From NCBI RefSeq assembly GCF_039929605.1, contig NZ_JBDSQX010000098.1, positions 1 to 64,000 of the forward strand: DNA of 64,000 nucleotides. The letters are read 5' to 3'. This stretch comes from Pelomonas sp039929605 (GTDB lineage: Bacteria > Pseudomonadota > Gammaproteobacteria > Burkholderiales > Burkholderiaceae_C). Positions 38,618-47,406 of this stretch are shown in pieces (the first letter of the stretch is position 1; the number at the start of each line of letters is the position of its first letter). A model generated the notes under the pieces. The model saw only the letters and a program-made list of their open reading frames with translations, was not told the origin of the DNA and searched no databases. The position numbers were made by a program, and so were the translations under genes.

Positions 38618-39495
38618 GTCGACAGCGCGCGGCTCACGCTGCCCTCGGCGGCGTCGAGCAGCGCCCGCGCCTGATCCACGCCAACGCCCCGCTTGAGCAT
38701 CACCAGCGCCGTCTTCACATGGTTGTCGCACTGCGCCAGCGCCGCCTGCGCATCCGCCTCGCTCGCGCCGCTGGCGCGCACCGTCAGCGCCACCGCCCGC
38801 TTCACGAGCTTCACGTTGGTCGCCTTCAGGTCCACCATCAGGTTGCCGTAGACCTTGTTGAGACGCACCATCAGCGCCGACGAGAAGGTGTTCAGCGCGA
38901 TCTTCTGCGCCGTGCCAGCCTTGAGCCGCGTGCTGCCGGAGATGACCTCGGCGCCGGTGTCGAGGGTCACGCCGATCTCGGCCTGCTGCGCGACCGGCGC
39001 GCCGGGGTTGTTGGCGATGCCGATGGTCAGCGCCCCCGCCGCGCGCGCGGCCTCGATGGCGCCCAGCACGTAGGGCGTGCCGCCCGATGCGGCCAGCAGC
39101 AGGGCCACGTCGTTGGGGCCGGGGTTGAGCGCGGCCATGTCGGCGGCGCCCTGCGCGCGGTCATCCTCGGCGCCTTCGACGGCGACGAACATTGCGCCCG
39201 GCCCGCCGGCAATCACGGCCACGGCGCGCTCGCGCGGCCAGGAGAACGTCGGGTAGAGCTCCACGCTGTCCAGCACGCCCAGGCGGCCCGAGGTGCCGGC
39301 GCCCGCGTACAGCAGCCGGCCGCCGGCGCGGATGCGCGGCAGGGCCGCGTCCACGGCGGCGGCGAGTTGCGGGGCGGCGGCCTTCACGGCCGCGACGGCG
39401 GCGGTCTGGTCGTCGATGAAGGCATCCAGCAGGGCTGGCGTGGCGTAAGTGTCCAGGTCGGGATGCCGGGTGCTTGGGGTTTCGGTGTTCAGCAT
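38614..39495 (-). CDS. murQ: N-acetylmuramic acid 6-phosphate etherase
   Basis: A 293-residue cytosolic SIS-fold enzyme that splits D-lactate from MurNAc 6-phosphate to give GlcNAc 6-phosphate, a step of peptidoglycan recycling. The sugar-phosphate loop GAGTSGRLGVLDSVE, the stretch AAVEGAEDD with catalytic Glu context, LAASGGTPYVLGAI and ISGSTRLKAGTAQKI are all present. Length is normal for MurQ. The ATG at 39495 (MLNTETPSTRHPDLD) is used rather than 39573. It heads an operon with an AmpG-like permease and a GHL10 lipoprotein. Confidence 0.93.
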   Translation of the reverse strand: MLNTETPSTRHPDLDTYATPALLDAFIDDQTAAVAAVKAAAPQLAAAVDAALPRIRAGGRLLYAGAGTSGRLGVLDSVELYPTFSWPRERAVAVIAGGPGAMFVAVEGAEDDRAQGAADMAALNPGPNDVALLLAASGGTPYVLGAIEAARAAGALTIGIANNPGAPVAQQAEIGVTLDTGAEVISGSTRLKAGTAQKIALNTFSSALMVRLNKVYGNLMVDLKATNVKLVKRAVALTVRASGASEADAQAALAQCDNHVKTALVMLKRGVGVDQARALLDAAEGSVSRALST

Positions 39496-39721
39496 GGAGT
39501 GTGGGAGCGCAAGCTGCCGCACTCTAGCGGCTGACATGGCGCCGTGACGAATGCCAAGAGCCATTGCAGTCACAACCGCAGGTAATCAGAATCTGCCCGC
39601 CGGTTGTAAGGACTGGGGCCCGCGCCCCGACGCAAGCTGGCAAGTCGATGTCGGGGCCTTCCGAAATCGACCTGTGGTGAACCCGATCTGAACCACTTAC
39701 CTTTTTTCTGGAGACTTCGAC

Positions 39722-39976
39722 ATGAACGCATCCCTCAAGACTGGCCTCGGCATTGCCGCCGCTGCTGCTGCCCTGTTCGCGACCGCCGTGCCCACGACCG
39801 CTCTCGCGGCCGATGGCATGGTCAAGTGCTCCGGCGTCAACAGCTGCAAGGGCACCTCCGACTGCAAGACCGCCAAGAGCGACTGCAAGGGCCACAACAG
39901 CTGCAAGGGCCAGGGCTGGGTCAGCAAGAAGACGGCTGACGAGTGCACCAAGGCCGGCGGAACAGTTGAAAAGTAA
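39722..39976 (+). CDS. bufA1: Bufferin precursor (BufA1-type, DUF2282)
   Basis: An 84-residue precursor with a signal peptide cleaved near ALA-AD (residues 29-31) and a core with six Cys at 36, 42, 48, 55, 61 and 75 in the pattern NSCKGTSDC...SDCKGHNSCKGQGW. This matches DUF2282/BufA1 bufferins, ribosomally made peptides whose Cys are converted to thiooxazole-type groups that bind copper in the periplasm. Maturation genes bufB and bufC follow. The start has GGAG upstream. The 226-base upstream spacer holds TGTAAGG at 39605 as a possible extracytoplasmic-sigma -35 box, weak evidence only. A perfect terminator separates it from bufB. Confidence 0.9.
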   Translation: MNASLKTGLGIAAAAAALFATAVPTTALAADGMVKCSGVNSCKGTSDCKTAKSDCKGHNSCKGQGWVSKKTADECTKAGGTVEK

Positions 39977-39997
39977 TCAGCTGAATTAGCTGCCTAC

Positions 39998-40030
39998 CGC
40001 CGCCCAGGCCCGATGCCTGGGCGGCGTTTT
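39998..40030 (+). terminator. Strong intrinsic terminator between bufA and bufB
   Basis: A perfect 12-bp stem, CGCCGCCCAGGC with GCCTGGGCGGCG, closes a 5-base loop and runs directly into TTTT at 40027-40030. It begins 21 bases after the bufA stop and ends 13 bases before the bufB start. Partial read-through would give much more precursor than maturase, as seen in many RiPP operons. Confidence 0.85.
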
Positions 40031-40042
40031 ACGTTTGCACCC

Positions 40043-40867
40043 ATGACCCACATCCAAGGCTTCGGCCTCGGCCTGCGCGTTGAGCACTACGCCGCCTTTG
40101 AGGCTGGTGTCGATGCCGCCGTGAGGCCCGACTGGCTGGAGATCATTTCCGAGAACTACATGGTGCCCGGCGGCCCGCCGATGGCGCACCTGGAGCGCAT
40201 TCGCGCCGACTATCCCGTCGTCATGCACGGCGTGTCGATGTCCGTGGCCGGCGCCGAGCCGTTGGACCTCGCCTACCTGCGCGACCTGAAAGACCTGGCC
40301 GACCGGCTGGAGCCCGGCTGGGTGTCCGACCATCTCTGCTGGAGCGCCGACGCGCACAGCCAATTGCACGACCTGCTGCCCGTGCCGTTGACGCGCGCCG
40401 CGCTCGATCACGTCAGTGGCCGCATCGCCCAGGTGCAGGACGTGCTGGGCCGGCCGCTGGTGCTGGAGAACGTCTCCAGCTACGTTCGCTTCGCGGCCGA
40501 TGAGATGAGCGAGTGGGACTTCATTTCGCAGCTGCTGCAGCGGACGGGCGCTCGCCTGCTGCTGGACGTCAACAACGTCTATGTCTCCAGCCGCAACCAC
40601 GGCTTCGACCCGCTGGACTACCTGGCCGCCGTGCCGGCCGAGCGCGTGCAACAGATTCATCTGGCAGGTCACGAGGACCGTGGCGACATCGTCATCGACA
40701 CGCATGACCATCCGGTGCGCGCCGAGGTCTGGGCGCTGTACGAACACGCGCTCGAGCGCTTCGGCACCGTGCCGACCATGATCGAGCGTGACGACCACAT
40801 CCCGCCGCTGCCCGAGCTGCTCGACGAGCTGGCCGTGGCGCGCCGCCTGGCCGCCGCTGCGTCATGA
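40043..40867 (+). CDS. bufB: Multinuclear iron-dependent oxidase of the DUF692 family (BufB)
   Basis: A 274-residue TIM-barrel protein of the MNIO (MbnB-like, DUF692) family: GFGLGLRVEHYAAF, PDWLEIISENYMVPGG, VMHGVSMSVAG, SDHLCWSA, LVLENVSSY, LLLDVNNVYVSSRNHG and HLAGHEDRG. The many His, Glu and Asp residues are the iron ligands. It should oxidise Cys of the bufferin precursor into thiooxazole groups together with BufC. The ATG at 40043 has no obvious ribosome site and follows a terminator, so expression may be deliberately low. BufC starts within its stop (ATGA). Confidence 0.92.
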   Translation: MTHIQGFGLGLRVEHYAAFEAGVDAAVRPDWLEIISENYMVPGGPPMAHLERIRADYPVVMHGVSMSVAGAEPLDLAYLRDLKDLADRLEPGWVSDHLCWSADAHSQLHDLLPVPLTRAALDHVSGRIAQVQDVLGRPLVLENVSSYVRFAADEMSEWDFISQLLQRTGARLLLDVNNVYVSSRNHGFDPLDYLAAVPAERVQQIHLAGHEDRGDIVIDTHDHPVRAEVWALYEHALERFGTVPTMIERDDHIPPLPELLDELAVARRLAAAAS

Positions 40868-41649
40868 GCGTCATCCAGCAACAGCGCCAGCTCGCCGCCG
40901 CCATCCGTGACGGCGGCGATGCCGCTAGCCTGCTAGCCGGCGACTACGCGCTGGGCCTCGCCGTCTACCGCGATGCCTACCGCGCCCGCCTCGTCGCCGC
41001 GCTGGCCGACAACTACACCGTGCTCGCCCGCGCGCTGGGCGACGAGGCCTTCGACGCGCTGGGCCGCGCCTACATCGCCGCCCAGCCCAGCCGCCACCCG
41101 TCCATCCGCTGGTTCGGCCACGAGCTGGCCGGCTTCATGGCCGAGGCCGGAGACGACCTCGTGCCCCACGCCAGCCTCGTCGACTTTGCCGCCATGGACT
41201 GGGCACTGCGCGGCGCCTTCGACGCGGCCGAGGCGCCACCGCTCGACCCGGCAGCGCTTGCCGCCCTCGGCCCCGACGACTGGGCTGGTCTGGTGCTGCA
41301 GCTGCAGCCCAGCGCCCAGCGCGTGCCGCTGGCCTACGCCATCGAGCCCGCCTGGCGCGTGCTGCGCGAATGGGAGCCCGAGCTGGGCAGCGACCAGCCC
41401 GAGCTGCCCGAGCCCGCACCGCACGAGCATGTGCTGCTGGCCTGGCGCCAGGGCCTGGAGACGCGCTGGCGCTCGCTGGAGCCGCTGGAGGCCGCGCTGC
41501 TGAACGCCGTGGCCGCGGGCACGCCCTTCGCGCTGCTGTGCGAACGCGCCGCCGCCGAGCTGGGTGACCCCGAGGCCGCCGCGCCGGCCGTCATCCAGCA
41601 CCTGCAGCGCTGGCTGGCCGACGGTCTACTTCAACGTTGCCCGTCGTAG
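40864..41649 (+). CDS. bufC: DUF2063-type partner protein of bufferin maturation (BufC)
   Basis: A 261-residue soluble protein with the DUF2063 N-terminal helical domain (QQRQLAAAIRDG, GLAVYRDAYRARLVAALADN, RHPSIRWFGHELAGFM). BufC proteins bind the precursor and present it to the BufB oxidase. The start is coupled to bufB by ATGA. Its last 19 bases overlap the end of the convergent lipoprotein gene. No DoxX or sigma-factor gene, often present in such operons, follows. Confidence 0.88.
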   Translation: MSVIQQQRQLAAAIRDGGDAASLLAGDYALGLAVYRDAYRARLVAALADNYTVLARALGDEAFDALGRAYIAAQPSRHPSIRWFGHELAGFMAEAGDDLVPHASLVDFAAMDWALRGAFDAAEAPPLDPAALAALGPDDWAGLVLQLQPSAQRVPLAYAIEPAWRVLREWEPELGSDQPELPEPAPHEHVLLAWRQGLETRWRSLEPLEAALLNAVAAGTPFALLCERAAAELGDPEAAAPAVIQHLQRWLADGLLQRCPS

Positions 41650-42482
41650 GTGAGCGCCTGGAGGGCCTGGCGGTAGCCGCCGATGGCGCCATGCGCATTC
41701 ATCGCCGGGGCGACCGTGCCCCAGGCCGTGCGGCGCCAGGCCACCGTGAGCTGGCAGCGCGACACCAGCGGCGTCGTCACGATGTTGTTGTTGTGGCTGC
41801 GGCTGGCGAGGTTCAGCGCGTCGTCCAGGGCCGCGCCATTCAGCCGGTAGCCGCCCACGACGCTGCTCTGGATCGTGGCCGGCAGGATCTCGTTCTTGAC
41901 CGGAAAGCTGCTGCCGTCGGTGCGGCTGCAAGTGCCGTCGGCCATCGATGTGGTGAGCGCGGTCGAGCTGAGCCGCACGTCCACATCGCCGGCGGTGCGA
42001 GCCAGCGCCACGCCTGCGGCTGGCTGCAACACCGTGAAGCCGGCCGGCATCGTCACCTCGCTGATGTTGGGCACGCCGGCCCGCGTGAAGACGACGCGCA
42101 CCACCGGTTGCGCGCTGGCGGACGTGAGGCCGGCGCTGTAGTCCAGGCGCTTGCCGTCGGGGTTTCCCATCGTGACCTCGGTGCCGCCGTCGACACTGGC
42201 GGACAGGCGCTCGCCCGGGGCCGGCAGCACCGCGGTGAACACATTGGCCGACTTGCCCAGGCCGCCCTCGACGAGGATGGTGCGATCGCTGTCGTTTTGG
42301 GTGGCGGTGAAGCGCGGGCTGATCTCGTCCACGTTCAGCGTGGACGATTCCGTGCAGTTGCGAAAGGCGCAGATGAAACCGTCGACCACGGGGTCGGCGA
42401 CGTCGTTGGTTGCGCCGCCGCAGCCGGCCAGCAGGGCGAACAGGACGAGCGCCGCCGGGCGCCGATGGGAAGGGAACTGCAT
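41631..42482 (-). CDS. Lipoprotein of unknown function
   Basis: With the start at 42482 the product is 283 residues, beginning MQFPSHRRPAALVLFALLAG with lipobox LAGC. The mature part is beta-rich and polar (FTATQNDSDRTILVEGGLG, DYSAGLTSASAQPVVRVVFT) and ends in a short CAP/SCP-like block: LNLASRSHNNNIVT, HGAIGGYRQALQAL. The latter resembles the helices of CAP-domain proteins but the match is too weak to call. It converges on bufC with a 19-base overlap. Confidence 0.6.
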   Translation of the reverse strand: MQFPSHRRPAALVLFALLAGCGGATNDVADPVVDGFICAFRNCTESSTLNVDEISPRFTATQNDSDRTILVEGGLGKSANVFTAVLPAPGERLSASVDGGTEVTMGNPDGKRLDYSAGLTSASAQPVVRVVFTRAGVPNISEVTMPAGFTVLQPAAGVALARTAGDVDVRLSSTALTTSMADGTCSRTDGSSFPVKNEILPATIQSSVVGGYRLNGAALDDALNLASRSHNNNIVTTPLVSRCQLTVAWRRTAWGTVAPAMNAHGAIGGYRQALQALTYDGQR

Positions 42483-42579
42483 GACGATGGATGGTTTTTG
42501 ATTGACGCGGATACTAAGTGCGCATCCGGCCGGGCGAGGGCCCAAGGCTGATCGTGATTCTTCACCATTTGGAGTCGTT

Positions 42580-43125
42580 ATGTTTTTGCCATCGATCCGT
42601 CCGGCAGCTGCGCTTGCGCTGTTGGCGTTTGCGCTTTCCGGACCTGCCCACGCCGCGCTCGCCGTGGGCGCGGCGGCCCCCGACTTCAGCGCCGATGCCG
42701 CGGTGGGTGGCCAGCCCTTCAAGTTCCACCTCGCCGACGCGCTCAAGCAAGGCCCCGTGGTGCTGTACTTCTACCCCAAGGCCTTCACCAGCGGCTGCAC
42801 GGTCGAGGCGCACAACTTCGCCGAGGCGACGGACAAGTTCAAGGCACTCAACACCACCGTCATCGGCATGTCCAACGACGACATCGACACGCTGAAGAAG
42901 TTCAGCGTCGAGGCCTGCCGCAGCAAGTTCGCCGTCGCGGCTGACGCGGCCGGCAAGGTCATCAAGGACTACGACGTGGCGCTGAAGATGGTGCCCGGCA
43001 CCATGGCCGACCGCATCTCCTACCTCATCGCGCCCAACGGCAAGGTCGCCGCCGTGCACGCCAGCATGGACCCCGACGGCCACATCGACGCGATGCTGAA
43101 GGCGGCCGAGAAGCTGAAGAAGTGA
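42580..43125 (+). CDS. Exported peroxiredoxin of the BCP/PrxQ type
   Basis: A 181-residue thioredoxin-fold protein with a signal peptide (IRPAAALALLAFALSGPAHA). The peroxidatic Cys lies in FYPKAFTSGCTVEAHNF, close to the BCP/PrxQ motif TxGCTxE, and a second Cys (SVEACRSKF) may resolve it. It should reduce peroxides in the periplasm. The ATG at 42580 follows GGAG. Its stop overlaps the GTG start of the amidase gene. Confidence 0.85.
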   Translation: MFLPSIRPAAALALLAFALSGPAHAALAVGAAAPDFSADAAVGGQPFKFHLADALKQGPVVLYFYPKAFTSGCTVEAHNFAEATDKFKALNTTVIGMSNDDIDTLKKFSVEACRSKFAVAADAAGKVIKDYDVALKMVPGTMADRISYLIAPNGKVAAVHASMDPDGHIDAMLKAAEKLKK

Positions 43126-44510
43126 TCGCCGGCCTCGACGCGGCGGTGCTGCTGGCCGCCTACCGGTCGGGCGAGCTGTCGCCCGTCGAGGTCATGCAGG
43201 CCGTGCTGGCGCAGGCCGAGCGGCGCGAAGGGGAGCTGCATGCGCTGTGCGCCGTCTATGCCGAGGGCGCGCTCGACGCGGCCCGCGCCAGCGAGGCCCG
43301 CTGGCGCGCCGGCACCGCGCTGCCGCTGGACGGACTGCCCGTCACGCTGAAGGAAAACATCGCCGTGCCCGGCGCCGCTTACCGCCTGGGCACCGCCGCC
43401 ACGCTGAGCGATGCCGTGGCCGACTTCGAGGCCCCGCCCGCCGCTCGCTTGCGTGAGGCCGGCGCCATTGCCTGGGCGCGCACCACCATGCCCGACTACG
43501 GCATGCTCAGCTCGGGCCTCTCCAGCCTCTACCCCGAACCCGCGCGCAACCCCTGGGACGCGCGCATGACACCGGGCGGCTCCAGCGCCGGCGCCGCCGC
43601 CGCTGCGGCAGCCGGTTATGGCCCGCTGCACCTGGGCACCGACATCGGTGGCTCCATCCGCCTGCCGGCCGGCTGGTGCGGCCTCGTCGGCTTCAAGCCC
43701 AGCCATGGCCGCGTGCCCATCAAGCCGGGCTATGCCGGCCGCGTCGCCGGGCCGTTGACGCGCACCGTGGCCGACGCCGCGTTGATGCTGGCGGTGCTGT
43801 CTCAGCCGGATGCGCGCGACCCGACGCAATTGCCGCCGGGCCAGGTCTTGCCGCGGCCCATCGATCTGCGCGGCCTGCGCATCGGCTTGATGCTGGACGC
43901 CGGCTGGGGCGATGCCGTGCAGCCCGAAGTCGAGGCCGCCGTCCGCGCCGCCGCGCTCGCCTTCGAGCAGGCCGGCGCCGTCGTCGAACCGCTGGCCGGC
44001 TTCACGACGCGCGAGATGGCCAACGGCATCGACCGCTTCTGGCGCATGCGCTCCTGGCTCGACATCTCGGCCCTGCCGCCCGAGCGCCGCGCCAAGGTGC
44101 TGCCCTACATCCTCGACTGGGTGGCATCCGCCGCCGGCTACGACGGCGCAACCGTCTTCCACGGCTACAGCCAGATGCAGGCGCTGCGCGAGGCGGCCAA
44201 TGCAGCCATGGACGGGCCTCAACCCTTCGACTTCGTGCTCTCGCCCGTCAGCCCCATGCCCGCCTACCCGGCCCACCAGGCCAGCCCGCTGCACGATCCG
44301 TCGCGACCCTTCGAGCACATCGCCTTCACGCTGCCCTTCAACATGAGCGAACAGCCGGCGCTGGCCATCAACGCGGGCTACACGTCAGCTGGTTTGCCGA
44401 TCGGGCTGCAGATCAGCGGTCGCCGCTTCGACGACGCTGGCGTGCTGGCGCTGGGTGCGCTGTGGGAACAACTGCGGCCGGCGCAGCGCGCCTGGCCTTT
44501 CAGGGCCTAA
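43122..44510 (+). CDS. Amidase signature family enzyme
   Basis: A 462-residue cytosolic enzyme of the amidase signature family, which uses a Ser-cisSer-Lys triad: Lys in LDGLPVTLKENIAVPG (about residue 76), the cis-Ser in TPGGSSAGAAAAAA (about 150) and the nucleophile Ser in GTDIGGSIRLPAGW (about 175). It hydrolyses a carboxamide; the substrate is unknown and a stand-alone position argues against a GatA role. The GTG start at 43122 overlaps the peroxiredoxin stop (GTGA), so the two are cotranslated. Confidence 0.88.
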   Translation: MIAGLDAAVLLAAYRSGELSPVEVMQAVLAQAERREGELHALCAVYAEGALDAARASEARWRAGTALPLDGLPVTLKENIAVPGAAYRLGTAATLSDAVADFEAPPAARLREAGAIAWARTTMPDYGMLSSGLSSLYPEPARNPWDARMTPGGSSAGAAAAAAAGYGPLHLGTDIGGSIRLPAGWCGLVGFKPSHGRVPIKPGYAGRVAGPLTRTVADAALMLAVLSQPDARDPTQLPPGQVLPRPIDLRGLRIGLMLDAGWGDAVQPEVEAAVRAAALAFEQAGAVVEPLAGFTTREMANGIDRFWRMRSWLDISALPPERRAKVLPYILDWVASAAGYDGATVFHGYSQMQALREAANAAMDGPQPFDFVLSPVSPMPAYPAHQASPLHDPSRPFEHIAFTLPFNMSEQPALAINAGYTSAGLPIGLQISGRRFDDAGVLALGALWEQLRPAQRAWPFRA

Positions 44511-44991
44511 CGCCTGAACCGTGCGGCGGCTCCTGCGGCGGCAGGCCGGCGGCGATCAGGTCGGCGTTAACGAGGGCCCAGGCGGCGTCGAAGTTGTCGG
44601 CCCGGCGCACCGGGCGGCTGCTGCGCCAGATGTCCATCAGCGCCGGCAGGCGCTCGATGCCGGGCAGGCCGGCCGGCACGAGGAAGACGGTGGAAATGGC
44701 CACGAGCCCACGATTGGAGAAGCTCTCGATGCTGGCGCGCAGCTCACCCAGCGCGTCGGCGCCCATGTGCAGGTTGCCGCGGATTTCGAGCAGGTCGCCA
44801 AAGCGCCGGTCGGCCGGCAGCCGCTGGCCGGCCAGTGCGATCGCGCGCTTGGTGGCGGCCATCAGCTCGGCGTCGAACGGCCCCTCGGCGATGGAGATCA
44901 TCACGCGGCCCTGCACGCCCACGCTGACGCGGCCGAAGCTCGGCTTGAAGGCCGGGCGGCGCGGCGAGGGCAGGGTCGGCGAAGGGCTCAT
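44500..44991 (-). CDS. Conserved protein of unknown function
   Basis: A 163-residue cytosolic protein with a Pro-rich N-terminus (SPSPTLPSPRRPAFKPSFGR), then an alpha/beta pattern (VMISIAEGPFDAELMAATKR; LLEIRGNLHMGADALGELR; LVAISTVFLVPAGLPGIERL) that is reminiscent of STAS/SpoIIAA-like folds. The resemblance is only of secondary-structure pattern. Its 3' end overlaps the convergent amidase gene by 11 bases. Confidence 0.6.
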   Translation of the reverse strand: MSPSPTLPSPRRPAFKPSFGRVSVGVQGRVMISIAEGPFDAELMAATKRAIALAGQRLPADRRFGDLLEIRGNLHMGADALGELRASIESFSNRGLVAISTVFLVPAGLPGIERLPALMDIWRSSRPVRRADNFDAAWALVNADLIAAGLPPQEPPHGSGVRP

Positions 44992-45033
44992 GGTGTGAGA
45001 CGATTTTGCACGCTCGATGAAGGAGTCAGGACC

Positions 45034-45654
45034 ATGTTGACTTTGTACGGCAGCAAGAATTCTGGTTCAGCCGTCGTGGAGGCCGCGCTGGCCCGCGCCG
45101 GCCTGGCCTACACGGTGCTTGACGCGGCCAGGTGGAACCCCGGCCCCGCGTACGACGAGCTGCTGCGCGTCAACCCGCTTGGCCAGATCCCGACGCTTCT
45201 GCTCGACGATGGCACGGTGTTGACGGAGAGCGCGGCCATCCTCATCCACCTAGGCCTCACGGCCACGCCAGGCCTGCTGTTGCCGGCCGAGGCGAGCGCC
45301 AGGGCGCTGGCGATCCGGGGGCTGGTCTACATCGCCGCCAACTGCTACGCGGCCATCAGCGTCATCGACTACCCGGAGCGCTGGTGCGAGCCCTGCGACG
45401 ACGCGACGAAGGCGCAGATCGTGGCCGGCACGCGGGCGCGGCTGCATCACCACTGGGGCCTGTTCGCAGACGCGTTCGAGCGCGGCTTCAATGCCGACTC
45501 GCCCGGCGCGCTGGAGCTGCTGGCCACGGTCGTGTCGCGGTGGTCGGGGGCGCGGTCGCATCTGCAGGCGCAGCGGCCGGCCTTCCACGCGCAGCTGCTG
45601 CGGGTCGAGCAGCATCCGGACGTGGCACAAGTCTTCCAGCGCCACTGGTCCTGA
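45034..45654 (+). CDS. Glutathione S-transferase
   Basis: A 206-residue GST with the thioredoxin-like N-terminus MLTLYGSKNSGSAVVEAALA, cis-Pro and glutathione-binding residues in VNPLGQIPTLLLDDGTVLTE followed by SAAILIHL, then a helical C-terminal domain. The Ser in KNSGS could be the activating residue. The start at 45034 follows AAGGAG. It is divergent from the preceding hypothetical gene by about 40 bases and sits alone; the substrate is unknown. Confidence 0.88.
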   Translation: MLTLYGSKNSGSAVVEAALARAGLAYTVLDAARWNPGPAYDELLRVNPLGQIPTLLLDDGTVLTESAAILIHLGLTATPGLLLPAEASARALAIRGLVYIAANCYAAISVIDYPERWCEPCDDATKAQIVAGTRARLHHHWGLFADAFERGFNADSPGALELLATVVSRWSGARSHLQAQRPAFHAQLLRVEQHPDVAQVFQRHWS

Positions 45655-45731
45655 TGCCATCGGCTGTCGGTGGCGGCCGGCAGGCCACCACCTCGTGTGC
45701 TCAGGTCATGCGCACGCTCTGTTGCTGCCGG

Positions 45732-46040
45732 TCAGCAGGGGCCGCCGGAAGAAACGCACTGGTTGTATTGGGTTGCATAGACGGAATTCTTGACCTTGGT
45801 GGCTTCCTGGCTGGCGTAGTAAGGGCAGTTGGGAGCACCGCTTGGAGCGCACGACTGAATGACGGCGTTGTAGACGTAGGTGTACGCCTGCTCCGACATT
45901 GCCGTTGCCTTGGAATGGCAGGCGACCGGGATCTGGCTGGCGGGCATCCCAGGGCAGGTTCCTGCCGACACCACGGTAGTCGCCAGAGTGCTCGCCAGCA
46001 GGATTGGCCGGGCGACGAGGGACCAGAAAGCACGTTTCAT
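45732..46040 (-). CDS. Small secreted Cys-rich protein
   Basis: A 102-residue protein with signal peptide (MKRAFWSLVARPILLASTLA), followed by a 76-residue mature part containing six Cys (TCPGMP, VACHSK, QSCAPS, NCPYYA, NQCVSS, final GGPC), probably three disulphides. The ribosome site AAGGAG is excellent, which supports it as a real gene. No family recognised. The 190 bases beyond its start hold nothing I can identify. Confidence 0.6.
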   Translation of the reverse strand: MKRAFWSLVARPILLASTLATTVVSAGTCPGMPASQIPVACHSKATAMSEQAYTYVYNAVIQSCAPSGAPNCPYYASQEATKVKNSVYATQYNQCVSSGGPC

Positions 46041-46233
46041 GAATAACTCCTTGGTGAGTTTGAGTTTGCCGATGTGGCGGCGGCATGGTGGGTGGAATCA
46101 GCCGTGCTGCATAGCGCGGGCTTACGCTGGCGAGCGATACCAGTTTTTTAAACGCCGCAGCTAATTGGTTATGCAAACGGATATGCCAGATGACGGGTGG
46201 CGCTGGCCGCGCATGGATTCACCCCGCCGCCGT

Positions 46234-47361
46234 TCAATCCACCGTTTGCCGATAGCGCAGCAGCGCCACGCTCCCGGCCACGGCCAGGAAGGCCAGCATC
46301 GGCCACAGCTCCGGCAGCAGTTCGGCCGCCCCGGAGCCCTTCAGCATCACGCCGCGCACGATGCGCAGGAAGTGCGTCAGCGGCAACACCTCGCCAAGGT
46401 ATTGCGCCCACTGCGGCATGCCGCGGAACGGGAACATGAAGCCTGATAGCAGCATCGACGGCAGGAAGAAGAAGAACGTCAACTGCAGCGCCTGCAGCTG
46501 GTTGCGCGCCAGCGTCGAGAACGTGAAGCCCACGCCCAGGTTGGCCAGCATGAAGACGCCGATCATGGCCAGCAGCAGCGGCACGCTGCCCACCATCGGC
46601 ACGTTGAACAGCAGGAAGGCCGCGCCGAGGATAACGCCGAGCTGCACATAGCCGAGCACGACGTAGGGCAGGATCTTGCCGGCCATCACCTCGATGGGCC
46701 GCACCGGCGTGGCGAGGAGGTTTTCCATCGTGCCGCGCTCGCGTTCGCGCGTCATCGCCAGCGCCGTCAGCATGACCATCGTCATCGTCAGGATGGTGCC
46801 GACAAGACCCGGCACGATGTTGTAGCGCGACAGGCCCTCGGGGTTGTAGCGGCGCTGGATGCGCACCTCGAAGGGCGGTGGCTGCTGCGCGCGTGAGGCG
46901 AGTGCGCCGCGCAGGTCGCGGTTCAGCGCGGTGGTGCCGAGCTGGCTCAACGCGGCGATGGCGTTGCCGCCGGCCGAAGGGTCGGTCGCGTCGGCGGCGA
47001 TCAGCACCGCCGGCTTCTCGCCACGCACGACGCGGGCGCCGAAGTTGGCCGGCACGACGACGAGGAACTGGATGTCGCCGCTTTGCAGCAGCGCGTCGCC
47101 GCGTGCTTCCGAGATGCCGCTCTCGACGACATGGAAATAGCCACTCGTCTGCAGTGCCGCGACGAGGCTGCGCGCCATCGGGCTGGTGTCCTGCGCCACG
47201 ATGGCCGTAGGCAGGCCCTTGGGGTCGGTGTTGATGGCGTAGCCGAACAGCACCAGCTGCATGATGGGCACGCCCACCGCCATCGCAAACGTCAGGCGGT
47301 CGCGCAGCATCTGCTGCACCTCCTTCAGCGCGATGGCGAATGTGCGGGCCAGGGCTTGCAT
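46234..47361 (-). CDS. ABC-2 type exporter permease (YhhJ/YbhR-like)
   Basis: A 375-residue inner-membrane protein: one N-terminal helix (RLTFAMAVGVPIMQLVLFGY), a large periplasmic loop of about 140 residues, then five helices with ERERGTMENLLATPVRPIEV, the hallmark of ABC-2 drug/lipid exporters, and PSMLLSGFMFPFRGMPQWAQ. It pairs with the ATPase encoded 135 bases upstream and the HlyD-type periplasmic protein. Only one permease gene is visible, so it probably works as a homodimer. Confidence 0.88.
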   Translation of the reverse strand: MQALARTFAIALKEVQQMLRDRLTFAMAVGVPIMQLVLFGYAINTDPKGLPTAIVAQDTSPMARSLVAALQTSGYFHVVESGISEARGDALLQSGDIQFLVVVPANFGARVVRGEKPAVLIAADATDPSAGGNAIAALSQLGTTALNRDLRGALASRAQQPPPFEVRIQRRYNPEGLSRYNIVPGLVGTILTMTMVMLTALAMTRERERGTMENLLATPVRPIEVMAGKILPYVVLGYVQLGVILGAAFLLFNVPMVGSVPLLLAMIGVFMLANLGVGFTFSTLARNQLQALQLTFFFFLPSMLLSGFMFPFRGMPQWAQYLGEVLPLTHFLRIVRGVMLKGSGAAELLPELWPMLAFLAVAGSVALLRYRQTVD

Positions 47362-47406
47362 GTCAGTGGGCGCTGGCGCCGAGGTTTCGATTCCCGAGCC
47401 TTATAG

